64,000 nt of DNA from Polytrichum commune (lineage: Eukaryota > Streptophyta > Polytrichopsida > Polytrichales > Polytrichaceae): the NCBI GenBank assembly GCA_950295325.1, contig OX485807.1:37044440-37108439 (forward strand). Reading direction: 5' to 3'. Numbering within the stretch: the first letter of the stretch is position 1; each line of letters opens with the position of its first letter. Positions 1 through 12,053 of the stretch are shown here, in pieces. The notes under the pieces are model-generated. The model did not search any database. It was not told where the DNA came from and saw only the letters and a list, made by a program, of their open reading frames with translations. The position numbers and the translations under genes were made by a program.

Positions 1-10
1 GCCTAGGGGT

Positions 11-1970
11 TTAGCCCATGTGCACCCAGGCGCCCTTTGCAGGAATGCCGTTCTGCACCAGGAAGAGGATGTAGTATTGTTGAGGAGCGACGTTGGCATT
101 GGGAGGAGCCGTGACCTGGCACGACCACCCTCCGCCCGCCGTCACAGGCACCGAAGTCTTGAGACTGAGTTGCCTTTGGCCTTGCGAGAAGGAATGTGTG
201 GAGTAAGGCGCGCTATTCATGTTCACTCCCACGCCGCCCACTCTGGCGCCCACCACGAACGTCACGGTGAACACCTGATTGTATCCGAACCGCCCGGGCA
301 CGCCAGTGATTCTGGGTCTCACGTTGTTGAAACTGCAAAGGAACGTTCCATGACAACCGGGTCAGTACAAGCGATCCAAAACAGAGTGCCGAATCTATAA
401 TCGATGGCACCTCCTAAACATTACTAGCACGCACAGTTGTGTCCGAATCTGTTATTATCCAAGTCACTACACGAACCCCGTGTAAACTACAAGGCCGTAT
501 TTCATATCAACTACTCGCGAACCAGACATTCTTCGAGATGTAGACTGCTTTCATCTGGAAAAGAATAAATCCATGTTTCTACGACGATTGGGTGTACTGA
601 TGAATTCTGCCTCCTCGAGGTGGTCCTCTCAGAACGTAGTAGACCATGGCGGATCCCGGGACTCTATCCGAATTGCAAATTTTACAAACCACTTACTTGG
701 CACCAAGGTAGGGTGGCGAGAAGGCTTCCACTCGGAGCTGCGTAGGGAATGGACCGCTGAAAGTGTAGAATTGGTGGGTGTTGCTTCCGGCCACCATGAT
801 CCGCCCGTCGGTCAGCAGATTGGCGGTGGAGTGGTACATCCTCGCAATGCCGGTCCCCGCGAGCACCTGGAACCGCGTTCCAGCAGCCGCGCCTGGGGCG
901 TACTTCACCGGGTTGAGAGCAGGATTATTGGCCAATCCCCATCCTTGGTACCCGTTTTGCGCTCCGTTGATGATCATGATGTTGCCGTCGGGTGTGTTGA
1001 GCATTTCTCCCATATTTCGACGGATGGGCATGTTCTCCATCGCCCAACCTCCCCCGCCCCCGGTCGCCACGAGTCTCCCGCAGCTCGCGGACGCGGCTGC
1101 CCCTGGGTTATGGGCCGTCGCCCCTCCGCACACCATGATCTCTGCTCTCCCGAATCCCGTCTGCCATGTCAGTGGGAGCATGGCGGCAGACCCTGCGGAC
1201 GGGTAGTTTCGGGGGTTGCCGGGGATGGCAGGGTAATTCCTCGTCACCGCGCCGCTGTTGTAGTTCAGGGCAACGGCGTTCCTATTCGAGAAGATAAAAA
1301 GTTCTCCTGTGGGCAAAAGGTACACGAAGGGGTACAGATTGTCGGCCCCGTTCAGCATCCCCAACCCGAACGCCCCCTCTCCCCCTGCCCTCTTGGGCAC
1401 GAACTCGTAATTTGCCTCGCCTATGCCGCCCACCACAATTTGCCGGTTGCCTCCGGGAAGAACATGGTTGGAGGCGTACCACCTTCCTTTCGCCAACGGC
1501 ACATTCGTCTCCACCCAGTCGCAATTTCCCCCACTCGGGCAGGGAGCTAGCGTCCTGATCTTGAAGTTGCCATCTCTCCAGCCTCCGGTCTGCACCATGG
1601 TGCCATCGGCCATGAACTGCCCCGAGGAGCACCAAGTATCTGTGTTGATGAACAAAGCGCGAACGGTGTTGCGCCCGGGTGTGAACATGACCGAGTGAGC
1701 GGTGCAATCGTGCTTGAGCACGAGGTCCTGAGGATTGTTGCGGCATCTCCCCCCCGGCAATGCGATTTGCGACGGCCCAATGTTGGTCCGGTCGAGCATG
1801 ATGGCCGTGTCGTAGTGAGTGAGAGCACAATGCATGGCAGCAATACCAGCATTGTTGATCAGGACTTGCCATGTGCCCTGCCCTCTCACCACAACCACAG
1901 TCCACATGAACCACTGCACGAGTGCGAGTAAGCCTACCAGGGTCTTCTTACCCCCACCCATCCTCATCAT
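11..1970 (-). CDS. Glyoxal/galactose oxidase-like copper-radical oxidase, copy 1 (two exons)
   Basis: Join of exon 1 (1970 down to 697) and exon 2 (332 down to 11); intron 333-696 has GT..AG ends and a good GTAAGT donor. Splicing gives 531 aa, and the frame reads through the junction into a motif typical of plant family members (SPPYL.. then NNVRPRI). A hydrophobic signal peptide covers residues ~8-30. The family (galactose oxidase seven-bladed propeller with a C-terminal DUF1929 domain) oxidises aldehydes or alcohols outside the cell and releases H2O2. Expected cofactor residues are present: Cys114 in WCSSG and Tyr165 in RWYAS (the thioether pair), Tyr379-His380 in MYHS, and His471 in STHSF encoded by exon 2. 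The N-terminal blades and copper site lie in exon 1, the C-terminal domain in exon 2. The window starts 10 bp past the stop, so the 3' UTR is missing. ATG1 was chosen as the first Met ahead of the signal; Met2 is equally possible. The exact substrate cannot be told from sequence. Confidence 0.9.
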
Positions 1971-2336
1971 TTCGGTGCTTAATCTACACCTTCTCAGAAT
2001 CAGAGATCAAGGCCTCCAGACTCTGAGTTTGCCACTACTCCAGCAGCTCCGAAATCAAACAACTCGATGCATCCACTTGCTCAACTCTAACACCTCGACT
2101 CAACTCGGCCTGATCACATGTGAACTTAACTAATGTCGATCGTTGTCTCTGCTGCTCCAACTTTGCACAGGCTATGCCAGAGCATCCAGACACGTCACCA
2201 ATAAATGTCTGTCGCCTTCTCTAGAGCCAAAACACTTTTCCGCTTCAAATGTACAACGGTGCTTCGCTTCGGATGGCGGAGTTGTAAACCAAAGCTGTGC
2301 GATCCACAACTGCAATGCTCGTCGTCTTGCCGAGGT

Positions 2337-2344
2337 TATAAATA
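2337..2344 (-). promoter_or_regulatory. Possible TATA element, copy 1
   Basis: A TATTTATA/TATAAATA box lies about 370 bp upstream of the start codon in a GC-rich context. The strict consensus TATAAATA reads on the strand opposite to the gene, so this is only a candidate core promoter. It is conserved in all three copies. Confidence 0.3.
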
Positions 2345-2615
2345 CGCGATGGGAGGCGGGGTCGCCTAGTCAGCACTCCTCGTGTCGTGAACAGGTAGGG
2401 AATTTCACTCATTGACGATCCCCTTGGATTCATCGGAAAACCGCGCGTCTGCAACTTAAAGAAATGAATGTGCACCCCCGACCACTGATGACCGAGTCGG
2501 TTTTGCACGTAATCGTTCTCAAATTTCTATTGTTAGCAGAACGCAGGGAGGTAGACTTGTGCCCAGGTCACCAGGCCGTGCTTCCACTCTTTACTGCCCG
2601 TTGGGGGAGGGGGAT

Positions 2616-2832
2616 CGATGAACGGGGAGAACCGGCTGCTACTTGCAGATGAATCGGTTGAGTTGGAGAAATAATCGGTTGAAGCTCAAGACTCCAGGAA
2701 AATTACCCGTCATTTTGGAGGAATTCATAGAATAAACCCCGCTCTTATCAAAGAAAACTGAAGGATGTCAACATGTGACCGGTCGGACTTGGAAACACTG
2801 GGATGTATGCCCGGAATTCTCCCCGGACACTG
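2616..2832 (+). mobile_element. Repeat D1, full length
   Basis: About 217 bp member of a family with four full copies here. It carries several AACCGGTTG-like motifs and ends near CTCCCCGGACACTG. Similar G-rich tracts at both ends (GGGGGAT) may be the target duplication. In gene copies 2 and 3 the same element is cut off at 2771/46859. Confidence 0.6.
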
Positions 2833-2989
2833 ATGGGGGATGAGGGTGGGTGAATTGCCTCATACGAGCACACCTCCCTTTCATCAACGTAAAGGCCTTG
2901 AAATACTATGCCGCCCAGAGTAGATTTCATGCCGGATTTAGCATTAAAGACCCAAACTTTGTCTAATGTCATACGAGAGGCATTGGGCA
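2833..2989. other. Ancestral flank between D1 and fold-back element
   Basis: No gene recognised. Together with 4291-4430 it forms about 300 bp of pre-insertion sequence that copies 2 and 3 have lost. Confidence 0.5.
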
Positions 2990-2998
2990 CAATCTTAC

Positions 2999-4281
2999 GG
3001 GGATGTTAAAGTTCCCCCACGAACTTAAAGTGGGTAGATTCGGGCAGAGACAGCCCCCGGCCAAAAATTCCAGATTTTTTGGACCCGACTGAAAATTGTC
3101 GCCCGCCCGCCTGACTTTGAAAAAATTATTGCCCTTGCATTCTTGAAGGCCACTTATTCACAAATCCCATATTGAGTGCACTTCACCTTCCAGGTCCAAA
3201 ATCCAATGTATATGTTCACTTCCATTGAGTAAATAAGCAATTGACTAGGATTTCATTTTCAAAGTGAAACCGCCAATAAAGCATGTAAATAATTTTGAAG
3301 TCAAAAATATTATAAAACCATCATTAGCACCGAGGTTATGATTTTTGTGACTTGCCATTGAAAGGGTCTTTGTCATTCTAAAATGGAACTAAAATTTGTG
3401 GTTTAAATTTATTAGGCTATATATTATAATATTTTAGTTAATACCTTATACTTTCACAAATTTTCCATACGCATTAAAAATTAGTAAGTGTGATTGAATG
3501 TATTTAAGTCTAATTAATCCTGATTAATTTTAATCAACCCTAATTAAATGATAAAGCATGCTTACCAAATTAATTAAGCCTAATCAATGATTAAATATAC
3601 GTACTGGAATACTATTATACTTAATTAATTATCAAACCTTATTAATTATACTCACTGAAATACTAATTATACTTAATTAATAAGGCTCAATTGATTTCGT
3701 AAGCATACTTTCTGATTTAATTGTTTTTAATTAGGATTAATCATAATTGAATAGACTTAAATACATTCAATCACACTTAATTAGTTTAAATACGTACGAG
3801 AACTTTGTGAAAGTAGAAGGTATAAACTAAAAGATTACAATATTTAACATACTAAAAATAAAACAGAAACAAATTATTTCCATTTTAAGAATGACAAAGA
3901 CCCTTTCAATGGCAAGTCACAAAAATCATAACCTCAGTGCTAGTGAGGGTCTTATAAAAAATTTTACTTCCAAGTTATTTACATACTTTATTGGCGGTTT
4001 TAACTTTGAAAATGAAATCCCAATCAATTGTTTATTTACTCAAAGGAAGTGAACATATATATATATATAGGATTTTGGACCTTGAAGGTGAAGTGCACTC
4101 AATATGGGATTTGTGCATAAGTGGCCTCCAAGAATGCAAAGGCAATAATTTTTTCAAAGTCGGGCGAGCGGGCAACAATTTTCGGTCGGGTCCAAAAACT
4201 CTTGAATTTTTGGTTGGCGACTGCCCGTGTCCGAATCTACCTCCCCTATAAGTTCGTGGGGGGGAACTTTAACGTCCCCCC
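2999..4281. mobile_element. Fold-back (MULE-like) element, 1283 bp
   Basis: Long inverted repeats: 2999-~3400 matches the reverse complement of ~3890-4281 with many small differences, and the AT-rich centre (3480-3800) is itself partly self-complementary. Ends are GGGGATGTTAAAGTTCCCCC and its complement. Flanks carry a 9-bp duplication with one mismatch (CAATCTTAC at 2990-2998, CGATCTTAC at 4282-4290). Nine-base duplications and long terminal inverted repeats fit a non-autonomous Mutator-like element. No transposase frame. Confidence 0.75.
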
Positions 4282-4290
4282 CGATCTTAC

Positions 4291-4430
4291 AAAGTGTCAA
4301 GTTTTTATGTTAAATGGATGAGAGATACACTCATATGCGATGATCTTCTCCCTCCGTTGGGCCGAGAGTGGGGGTGGGGGACCGCCCTCGACTAGTCAAG
4401 GTATGTGGTTTTATTGTGGGCGCTTGGAAC
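4291..4430. other. Ancestral flank up to the deletion point
   Basis: Single-copy DNA ending in GGAAC at 4430. Sequence shared with copies 2 and 3 resumes at 4431. Confidence 0.5.
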
Positions 4431-4934
4431 TTCACATAGAAATTTCAATGTCGAAGCGAATTGGGAATCGTCTCATCTGGTGAGCAGCAATTGCCGAATC
4501 ACACAATCTATCATTCCAGTTCCAAAACCAGAGTGCAAATGCGAGTATTGTTGTAACAGGTCATAATGAATAGTGTCTTTCTTTTTAAAGCGATGACATT
4601 AGCCCTCAACATAACACATCTCATTTTGTACTACAAACCCTACAAGTATATACCACTCAAATAAAGGTAAAGCATGTCCACTGAATTATGCCCACGTTGA
4701 AAATAAGCTAGTTCATTCACACATTGAGGCCCGCCCACATACCTTATGCGATTCTGCATCGCCCAAGTCTCATGGTGAATCAATCCCACTACATTGTTTA
4801 TGGTATTTAGTGTCACTTACTATTTGGAGTTACATTGTGCTATATAAAGTTTTTCATTATGGCTATAAAAATATGGTCACTACATCTAATTGTAACCTTA
4901 ATAAAAGAAAAGTGACCCCTACTATAATCATGAC

Positions 4935-5190
4935 ACAAATGGATAGGGTTGTCATTGGTGATCAATATCACATGACAACAATGGATGATGTGAGTTGGAT
5001 TAAACCAACACGTCTATTTTCATTCTTTCCTTTTAAACCTCAGGGCCCCCTTTTGTACATCCACCTTTACTTCAACTTTATTAATAGCATTTCTAAATGT
5101 ACAAAGTCAAGAAAACTACTATCTCTCCCTCATAATTATCTATATGATGTACACTAATGCCTCAAATAATACCCCTTCTTACACTCACGT
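4935..5190 (-). repeat. Dispersed repeat G, copy 1
   Basis: Related to 27455-27735 and 19536-19790 and their mirrors. Common landmarks are a GGGGTATT..TTTGAGGC tract, AGGGAGAGGT and GGGCCCTAAGGTTTA. No coding frame or clear ends; probably an old transposon. Confidence 0.55.
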
Positions 5191-5545
5191 TGATTCGTAC
5201 ATGGTATGAAGAATCCACCCCTAGGCGCTCAGTGAAATGACCACTTTATACTTTATTCATATAGTACTAAAAAAAACCTTAGACATGCTACGATGTATGT
5301 TCGAGATCATCTTTCAACTATGAATAAAATCTAACCAAAATCAAATAAATAATGATAATGATAATAACCATGCTCAAGACAATTTTTGATGTATGCTAAA
5401 CATTTGAGTTAGTGCATCTCGCACTATTTCTCAATGACCCATGTTGGGTGACGCTAAAAGAAAGTGTCACATGACACTTGATATTGCATGCCGAATCGTG
5501 AACGTTAAAGCCCGCTCTAGTTAATTTCATGACACACCACTTTTA

Positions 5546-6295
5546 TTCTATTTTTCATTTTTGAGACAAAAGGCCAACCGAGCCAATGCCAATGAATTAA
5601 AAACCAAGAAAACGCGCCTGCTTGGAGGGGAGGCGGGGCCCCTTGCATGTGAAACACCGCCACCTAGCACCCGGCCCTACCAAGGACAACCCCCCAGACC
5701 CACCGAGCCAAGGACCACCCCCACCCCACCTGCCAAGGATAACCCCCTAACCACAAAGGCAACCCTTACCGGAGAGTTGGACATCCTACCTACGTTGTTG
5801 TTTCCAGTTCCACTCAATATTGTAAATTGTTCCTCCTACAAGGATGGTCCTACCACCCCACATTTTATTGGGACCTTGGAGCAAGCCCACATCAGAGAAG
5901 CTATTAATCTTGATTTGCTTAATCACCCGTTCCCGTATGTTGCCTTGGCATACATGATTAGTTCATCCCAAATGCGGTGTTTAACCTTAGACTCGTGCCA
6001 TTGTTCGAGGTTGAACACTTTATCATTACGTTCAATCATGATGGTCCACAAAGCGATGCGGCCACAAAGGAGGTGCCAAATTTTAATTTGTATGCAAGAT
6101 TTCCCCCGTACCATTTCCCTATAAATAGCTTGTTTCCAGTGGAAATTGTCGTAGTTGCCAATCCTCACTCCTAACAACTCATGCATGATACACGTGGCCC
6201 ATCTCCAGGCCCTTTGCGCTTGGTGCAATCCCAGAACTTGTGTTTAACCGACTCACTGGTGTTAGGAAGGCAAAAAATACATTATTTGGAAATGG
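5546..6295 (-). pseudogene. LINE 3' fragment (second copy of the LINE family)
   Basis: Reads on the minus strand. The DNA matches the 3' ~750 bp of the LINE at 13347-16291: the GAGACA..AAGGCCAAC end, the CCACC/CCCGACC-rich 3' stretch, and a frame at 6228-5923 with ARRAWRWA..IMHELLGVR followed by IWHLL..ALWTIMIERNDKVFN, as in the larger copy. A T-rich stretch at 5530-5556 corresponds to the A-rich tail. Frames are broken and the 5' part is missing. No clear target duplication found. Confidence 0.75.
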
Positions 6296-8986
6296 AAGCA
6301 AATTTTCAAGCTCCAATTGTTGTTGAATTAAAGGTTCAAGACAAACATATTGGCCCATGTCACCAAAACAAATGAAATTTCATCAAATTTTGTTTATGGA
6401 TGTGAACATACAAATACAAGTGGTGAAAAAATGCATCTTGATTTGTTGGCGATGAAATAAAATGTTTCATTTGTCTAAGAAAAACAAAAATGCATCTTGA
6501 CCATCGAGCATCTTGAACTAGACGTTATACTAATTATACTCATCTAGTTCGTCATCTGAGCAAGTAGGGTCTTCCTCAAAGCAACCTGCTACTTGTAATT
6601 CATCTTAGTATATGGTAGATTAAGATGTTTAGGTTTCCTGGCATTGAGTAGCATGTCTTCCAATATGGCAGACCACCCTAAAACCTTATTTCTTCCAGCA
6701 TGCCTAGGATAACCGAACTTGAACATCCAGTTTGTTCATATTCCAAATTCAGACTCGTGAGTACTTGCTAGTTATTTACACAAATCATGGAGGGGTATTG
6801 ACATTTGCCACCTGATTCGATGATGTGTCCAGAGGCTTAGGGCTTTAGATTGCATCATTCTTTAAACCACTCCGCACACCTCCCATGCATGAGGTACGAC
6901 CCTCCCCACTTTATAAACTCATACCTACTGATGTCTTTGATGTGTTCCCCTGGATCCCAATAACCATACTTGCGGTGATTCAACGGCCACTCGCATTCCT
7001 TCGGATATATGAATCTTCAGATTCGTGCAAGGAGAAAGGTCCATAGCGACTTCCAAGTACACGAGTACGACCTTCTCTCCAAGGAGCTCGCGATGAAGAC
7101 TGCGAATGCATCTATCACAACTCTTAATAGCCCATTCATAGCTAACCCAGGAGCTCTGTCTTCAACAATCTAAGTACACTTCAAGTACATGGGTTGCAAC
7201 AGTAAAAACTAAACATTAGAAGTCCATGAGAGAAGCACATCAGATTACATCAACTTACATATAAATCAAAGTACATCAAATTACATACAAGACCAAGCAC
7301 TTCTCATAACTAATGTACATTCTATTTTAGGTACCCTTTTAGAAGAAAGAAAAACAGAGAAGGAGAAGACGAAGGCGTTGGTTCATGTTCATGTTCATGT
7401 TTTCACCTGAAAAAGCACGACTTTACTTGCGAATCTTGTTTTCACAAGTGTCTTTAACTTTCGAGAGGCAATGTATCCTTTTGCATTACAATGGAGCTCT
7501 GCCTTTCTGACACAGTTGGAGTGGATGATGTTGGATGGCACAAAACACACCTCATTATTTGTGGTACCTTTATATCAACCTTGATTCCTTGCAACAAGAA
7601 AAATGCCCACACTAAAGAGGTTCTATGATAAGGTATCCAAAACATGTGGTTGCCTTGTAGATGAGTGAGTCGTACATGCCAAACTGCCAACTCCTCTGCA
7701 ACATGCAACTCTTCTATTGTAACTCCAGTATCCGCAATGATGTTGTGTGTGTATTATGTTGTTCTTGACTTTGTCCTCCTGGTAAACCTTGTCCTCCCCA
7801 TTCATATTGAACCAAAGTTGTTATCATATTTGTTACAATCTAACTACGAAACCCTAAAAGGAGAACCCTAGTCTTTGAGAGTTAATCTTTGCAAATAGAT
7901 CACATCTTATTCATATGACCTTCCTAGCCATGAACACAAAGATCTTGTTAACATGTGTTGATCACAACTAGAAAACAAAAATGACACCCATCGACTAAGG
8001 AAAAATAACATGAAATCTTGAACTAAACTAGGTGATACATGTTTAGGGCCAAACCTCAACAAGCACCATGAAGGCAGTGACAGCTTGAATCTTCAACAAC
8101 TGATGCAGCAAATTTCTTCCCATTTTGCATCAAAACCAAGGTGGGCCACCAATATCTTCCATCCCTATATGCTTAACTACAACCTTTGAATGCAACCCTA
8201 AGAAAGTGGAGAACAATGTTGTGGAGAAATGACGTGACCATGTTCACAAAAATGGTGTTAGTATTGCATTCTAAACCCCTCCTTAGTATTGGTATGTTCA
8301 TAAATATCTTCTGCCCATGATGCACAAGTATGAGCTACTCAACTGTCCCCTTTGATACCAGTCGGGTATGGTTTGCAATACCCTACTTGATACCAGTGCT
8401 TATACCAGGCCCTAACACATATACCGGTCCAACACTGGTTTACACCATGGACTATGAGGTCGAACCATGAAAGATGGTTTTTTTCCATCGTCCAACTTCC
8501 ATGGTCCGAAGACGGAAAACTTCAATTTACAAAGCTTTTGGGTTCCTCACTAGGTGTAAACCAAATGTGGATCAAGAGGAATAATCATGCATCAAAAAGT
8601 GAGTGTGTTGATTTTTTTAATATATGCCCCAAAAAGGCACTTTTGACAAGTTTGACCATTCTCTTGTCTTTTCTTGTCTTCATTTTCTCTTCCCCAAAAG
8701 AAATTTCATTGAAAATGTATTATAACAACAATTCTTTGTCATGGGCCCTTGCTTTTTTCTACTAGAGCAATTCTTTTACCTCTCCCACCACAAAACATGT
8801 TGGACCATGTCAGTGTATAATGTAGGCCTTAAAATATGTCTTTTGAAGACCTCGAACTCCATGGTCATTCTGACAATTTTTCCCCTAGCTACTGTAGTGT
8901 AAACTGAAGTGAACCTGGGGCAAGTTCAACAACCAATCACATGTTTTACAAAGCCTTGGGATGACTTCATGTTCCATGGTATAAGC
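6296..8986. other. AT-rich intergenic DNA, no confident gene
   Basis: Nothing recognisable at gene level. A minus-strand frame at 7708-7454 contains a CVLCHP motif that might be a remnant of a transposase zinc finger (weak). A short (TTCATG)n repeat lies at 7382-7401. A minus-strand stretch at 6530-7200 ends in an acidic ..CSDDELDEYN peptide but is full of stops. Confidence 0.4.
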
Positions 8987-9205
8987 AATGAATGAGAACC
9001 GGCCGCTAGTCACTGATAAACAAGTTGAGTTTGAGAATTAACCGGTTGAAGTTCAAGATTTCATGAGAATTACCCATCATTTTAAAGGATTTTGTAGAAC
9101 ACACCTCATTAATGAAGAAAATCCAAAAGATTGCAATTTTGTAACCGGTTGGACTTGGAAATACTAGGAGCTCGACAATTATGCCCAAAAATCTCTCTGG
9201 ACACT
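8987..9205 (+). mobile_element. Repeat D2
   Basis: Matches D1, D3 and D4 over their full length (GAGAACCGGC start, three AACCGGTTG motifs, GGACACT end), at roughly 80% by eye. Target duplication not clear. Confidence 0.6.
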
Positions 9206-9206
9206 C

Positions 9207-11340
9207 TTATTAAGGTGTGCAAGTCTTAAATGGGTTTTTTTCTCTCTACGCCCGCTTCTCATATGATGTGAACACGCAATTGTAGTGCTTGGCGATTTAG
9301 CATACCCAAATCATGCCATTGTCACTTTCCTCGTAATTTTTTTTATTTCATATGAATACGGAGTAAAGATTCTCTTAGTTAATAAAATATCATTTAGGTT
9401 CCCTCAATCATGTTGGCTTTCACTTCTAAAATAATTAGCAAATTTTAAGCGTGTAGTCTAATTTCTTTCCAACAAACGTAGTTTTGGTGTCCATTCTAAG
9501 ATCCGCACCCAATGATACACCACTCAAATAAAGGATGTCCATATAATATCTTAAAAAGAATTAGGGTCATCTACCTTATCTCTCAAAACATGCTAGCACT
9601 TGCTTTGTATTTGATGGAAGCTTAAGGTATGTAAGTGCTCTTCAATTACTTAACTCAATTGGACATGTTCTATATTTGATTTTTTTGTGGTTGGGTGAGA
9701 AACAAAGAGCAAACACCATGAAGACACATGATTAGCAGATATAGGAGTATGTCTTCAAAATTTATTAACTACTCCACATTCAATAATGAACACAATTGGA
9801 AGGACCTATGTACTCAATCAAGGAAATCAACAAACATGCACACCAAGTAATCATATCCAAATTAGGAGAGCTCCAATTTTCAAATTGGTTTTGTTGATGT
9901 TTCATCATAGATTTGTTAGTTATGCATCACAAATTTTGAAGATGTGAATCTAATCAATAAAAGTTGATGAACAAGAAAAATGAGCCACCTAACATGCCGC
10001 CAACAAACATGCACACATGATACTTTAAGGTAGGTGGACCAAGTATATGATGTGGTCACTCTTCTTCATCACACACCCATGGTTGGGTATAAAGTTATGA
10101 TATGGATTGTATCAAGGAGCGCACATCAAAAGACAAGTGTTATGATGAGAGTGGACTACATGCTCAAATTATACTCACCAATCTAAGTTGAACAATCAAC
10201 AATATGGGAAGGGTTGGCCTATGTGATCACTCAAAGAGAACTAACATCTTGAAATGACAATATATGTGATTCACTATTGCTAACCTAATTAGACAATTCC
10301 TAATCAAATCCAACGATGTCCCCCAAATGTTGTTTTGGAGTTGGAAGTGCCCCCAATAGGGTCACCATGGGTCTCTTATACTTGCATGTGAACACAACCA
10401 ACTCAAAGGGAGGAATCCAAGTTTTTAAGGTAATTTGTCGTTTCAGGTCAGAGTGGCTTTGTGCTTAGTATTATGTAAATTCACTTTGTGTTTCTATGTT
10501 GGCTGAGCTCTTAGTACAGGGATTATTGAAAGTGGCTGAGCTGGACATATTCTGCCACTATTTTCTAGTATTTGAGCTATATTGTGAAGCTGTTTCTTAT
10601 AGAAGGAAAATTAATGACATGAACGCACTGGAAAATATATCATTTGAAAACACTTGGGAAACTGCTCTCGAGCCAATAACACTTGGTTCCAATCTGCCAA
10701 CATTGGTCTGTTATATGTGAGGATGATAATGGACCATGTCGTGACAAGTTGGAAAACTACACTCTCTGTGACCTATTCCTCAGGTGATTGAGTGGCATTG
10801 ATCTGCAATCAATGGTGATGTAAATTTGGAAACCAACTTCATCCAGGTCCTATTTGCCCAATAAACTCTGTATCCACTTTTGGGTTAGAAAATTTAGGGA
10901 TGCTGATAAGTGACAGTCATCATGATGCTAAATTAAAGCTACCATCAAATTATTGTTGGAGAGAATAAAAATGTTCTGGTGGACATGCTGAGTCACCATG
11001 AACTAGAGAAGAAACAATTCCAAGAACCGAACATTGAGTCATTAGAAAAAAGAACAAAAACAAAGTTGACCCAGGAAAAATGATCATGATTGTAGTGGTA
11101 ACTTGGTCGTTACTTCGTCCGAGATCCGGACCCCAAAATCGAGACTGATTGCTGAGACTTTCCCTGTTTGTCTGGCTCATATACTTGAAAATACAGATAT
11201 TCTTGATGCTAAAGAGTTTTACTGCATCCAAAAGCAAAGTTGAAATGGCTATGTAGAATTTACTTCCACCACATCCAAGATCAATGTAACTTTTTATTCC
11301 AGTTGTAGCCACTGTAGAGACTACTGCGCAATGTCAGGTT
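9207..11340. other. AT-rich intergenic DNA, no confident gene
   Basis: A 74-codon frame at 10496-10720 and a 120-codon minus frame at 11312-10950 have no recognisable domain. I see nothing else here. Confidence 0.4.
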
Positions 11341-11660
11341 GCAAGCAGTGTATATGTTTGACAAAGTTTTTGCAAGTTTTTCTGTTTTGACACGCAAAAA
11401 CTTGCACAAAACAAAAATGCACGTCAATTGACACGCACAATCTAGAAATTGACATGTACTGTGACTTGTGAAGAAAAAAACCACACGTCAATTGACACAA
11501 TAGAAATTGAAATGACACGTATTACTTGAGTATTATAAAGTGCAGCTCAAGTATCCGGAAAACATAACCCATAACAGTAGGAGAACTTCCTACACTCACT
11601 CACATACTTAAGTTCAACTTTGCTCTTGCAATTTCCTTTGTAACCGGGAGCTAAGATGGT
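11341..11660 (+). mobile_element. Possible copia LTR fragment
   Basis: Starts TGTATATGTTTGAC just after GGTTGCAAGCAG. The same arrangement is found at 62649 (and mirrored at 13150) behind a copia relic. Both share an AAAACAAAAATG..GTCAATTGACA tract. A TATAAAG lies at ~11534, and a stretch vaguely like an initiator-Met tRNA primer site (ATGGTGATCGGAGAGC) at ~11655. Boundaries uncertain. Confidence 0.4.
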
Positions 11661-12053
11661 GATCGGAGAGCGAGACTAACTAGGAACATGGCGAGGCAAA
11701 TGTTTGTATCACCGTGGTGCTTGCACATCCTCCACTCCATATGAGTTTTTTCTTGCTTCCAACCAATGTGAATTTTTCTTGCTTTCAACCAAAGTTGTTT
11801 TGAGCAATTCCCTTTGAATTGCAAAGCTCCCTTGTTGAAAGCATCTGAATCCCTTTGAGCTTTCTTGGAGCTGGAGAGGCTTCTTATTGCAAAAATGACG
11901 CAGAAGTGGCACGAAGATCAGCACCTGCTTTTGGTAAGGATTGATTGTAGCGCACTTTGTTCCAGAGTGAATTGTTATGTTGGGATAATTAACTTGTAAT
12001 TATGAAGTTGTGATTGTGTGGTTGCTTTCCACTTCCCCTACCTCTCTGGAAAC

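Larger units (their letters stand above)
1..5546. repeat. Third segmental copy, in direct orientation with the right arm
   Basis: 1-2771 corresponds to 44089-46859 with no difference seen. 4431-4855 and about 4875-5546 correspond to 46860-47300 and 48030-48705 with about 5% substitutions and small indels. This copy has an extra 1.66 kb (2772-4430) and lacks about 720 bp (right-arm 47310-48030, which holds the repeat E doublet). Confidence 0.9.

Noticed and set aside
573-1550. 325-codon plus-strand open frame opposite oxidase exon 1 (repeated at 30160-31137 and 44661-45638)
   Set aside because: Antisense shadow of a GC-rich exon that also crosses the intron; no domain, and its presence in all copies follows from DNA identity.
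5561-6124. 187-codon plus-strand frame
   Set aside because: Opposite strand of a LINE 3' fragment; low-complexity proline/threonine-rich start comes from the LINE 3' region.
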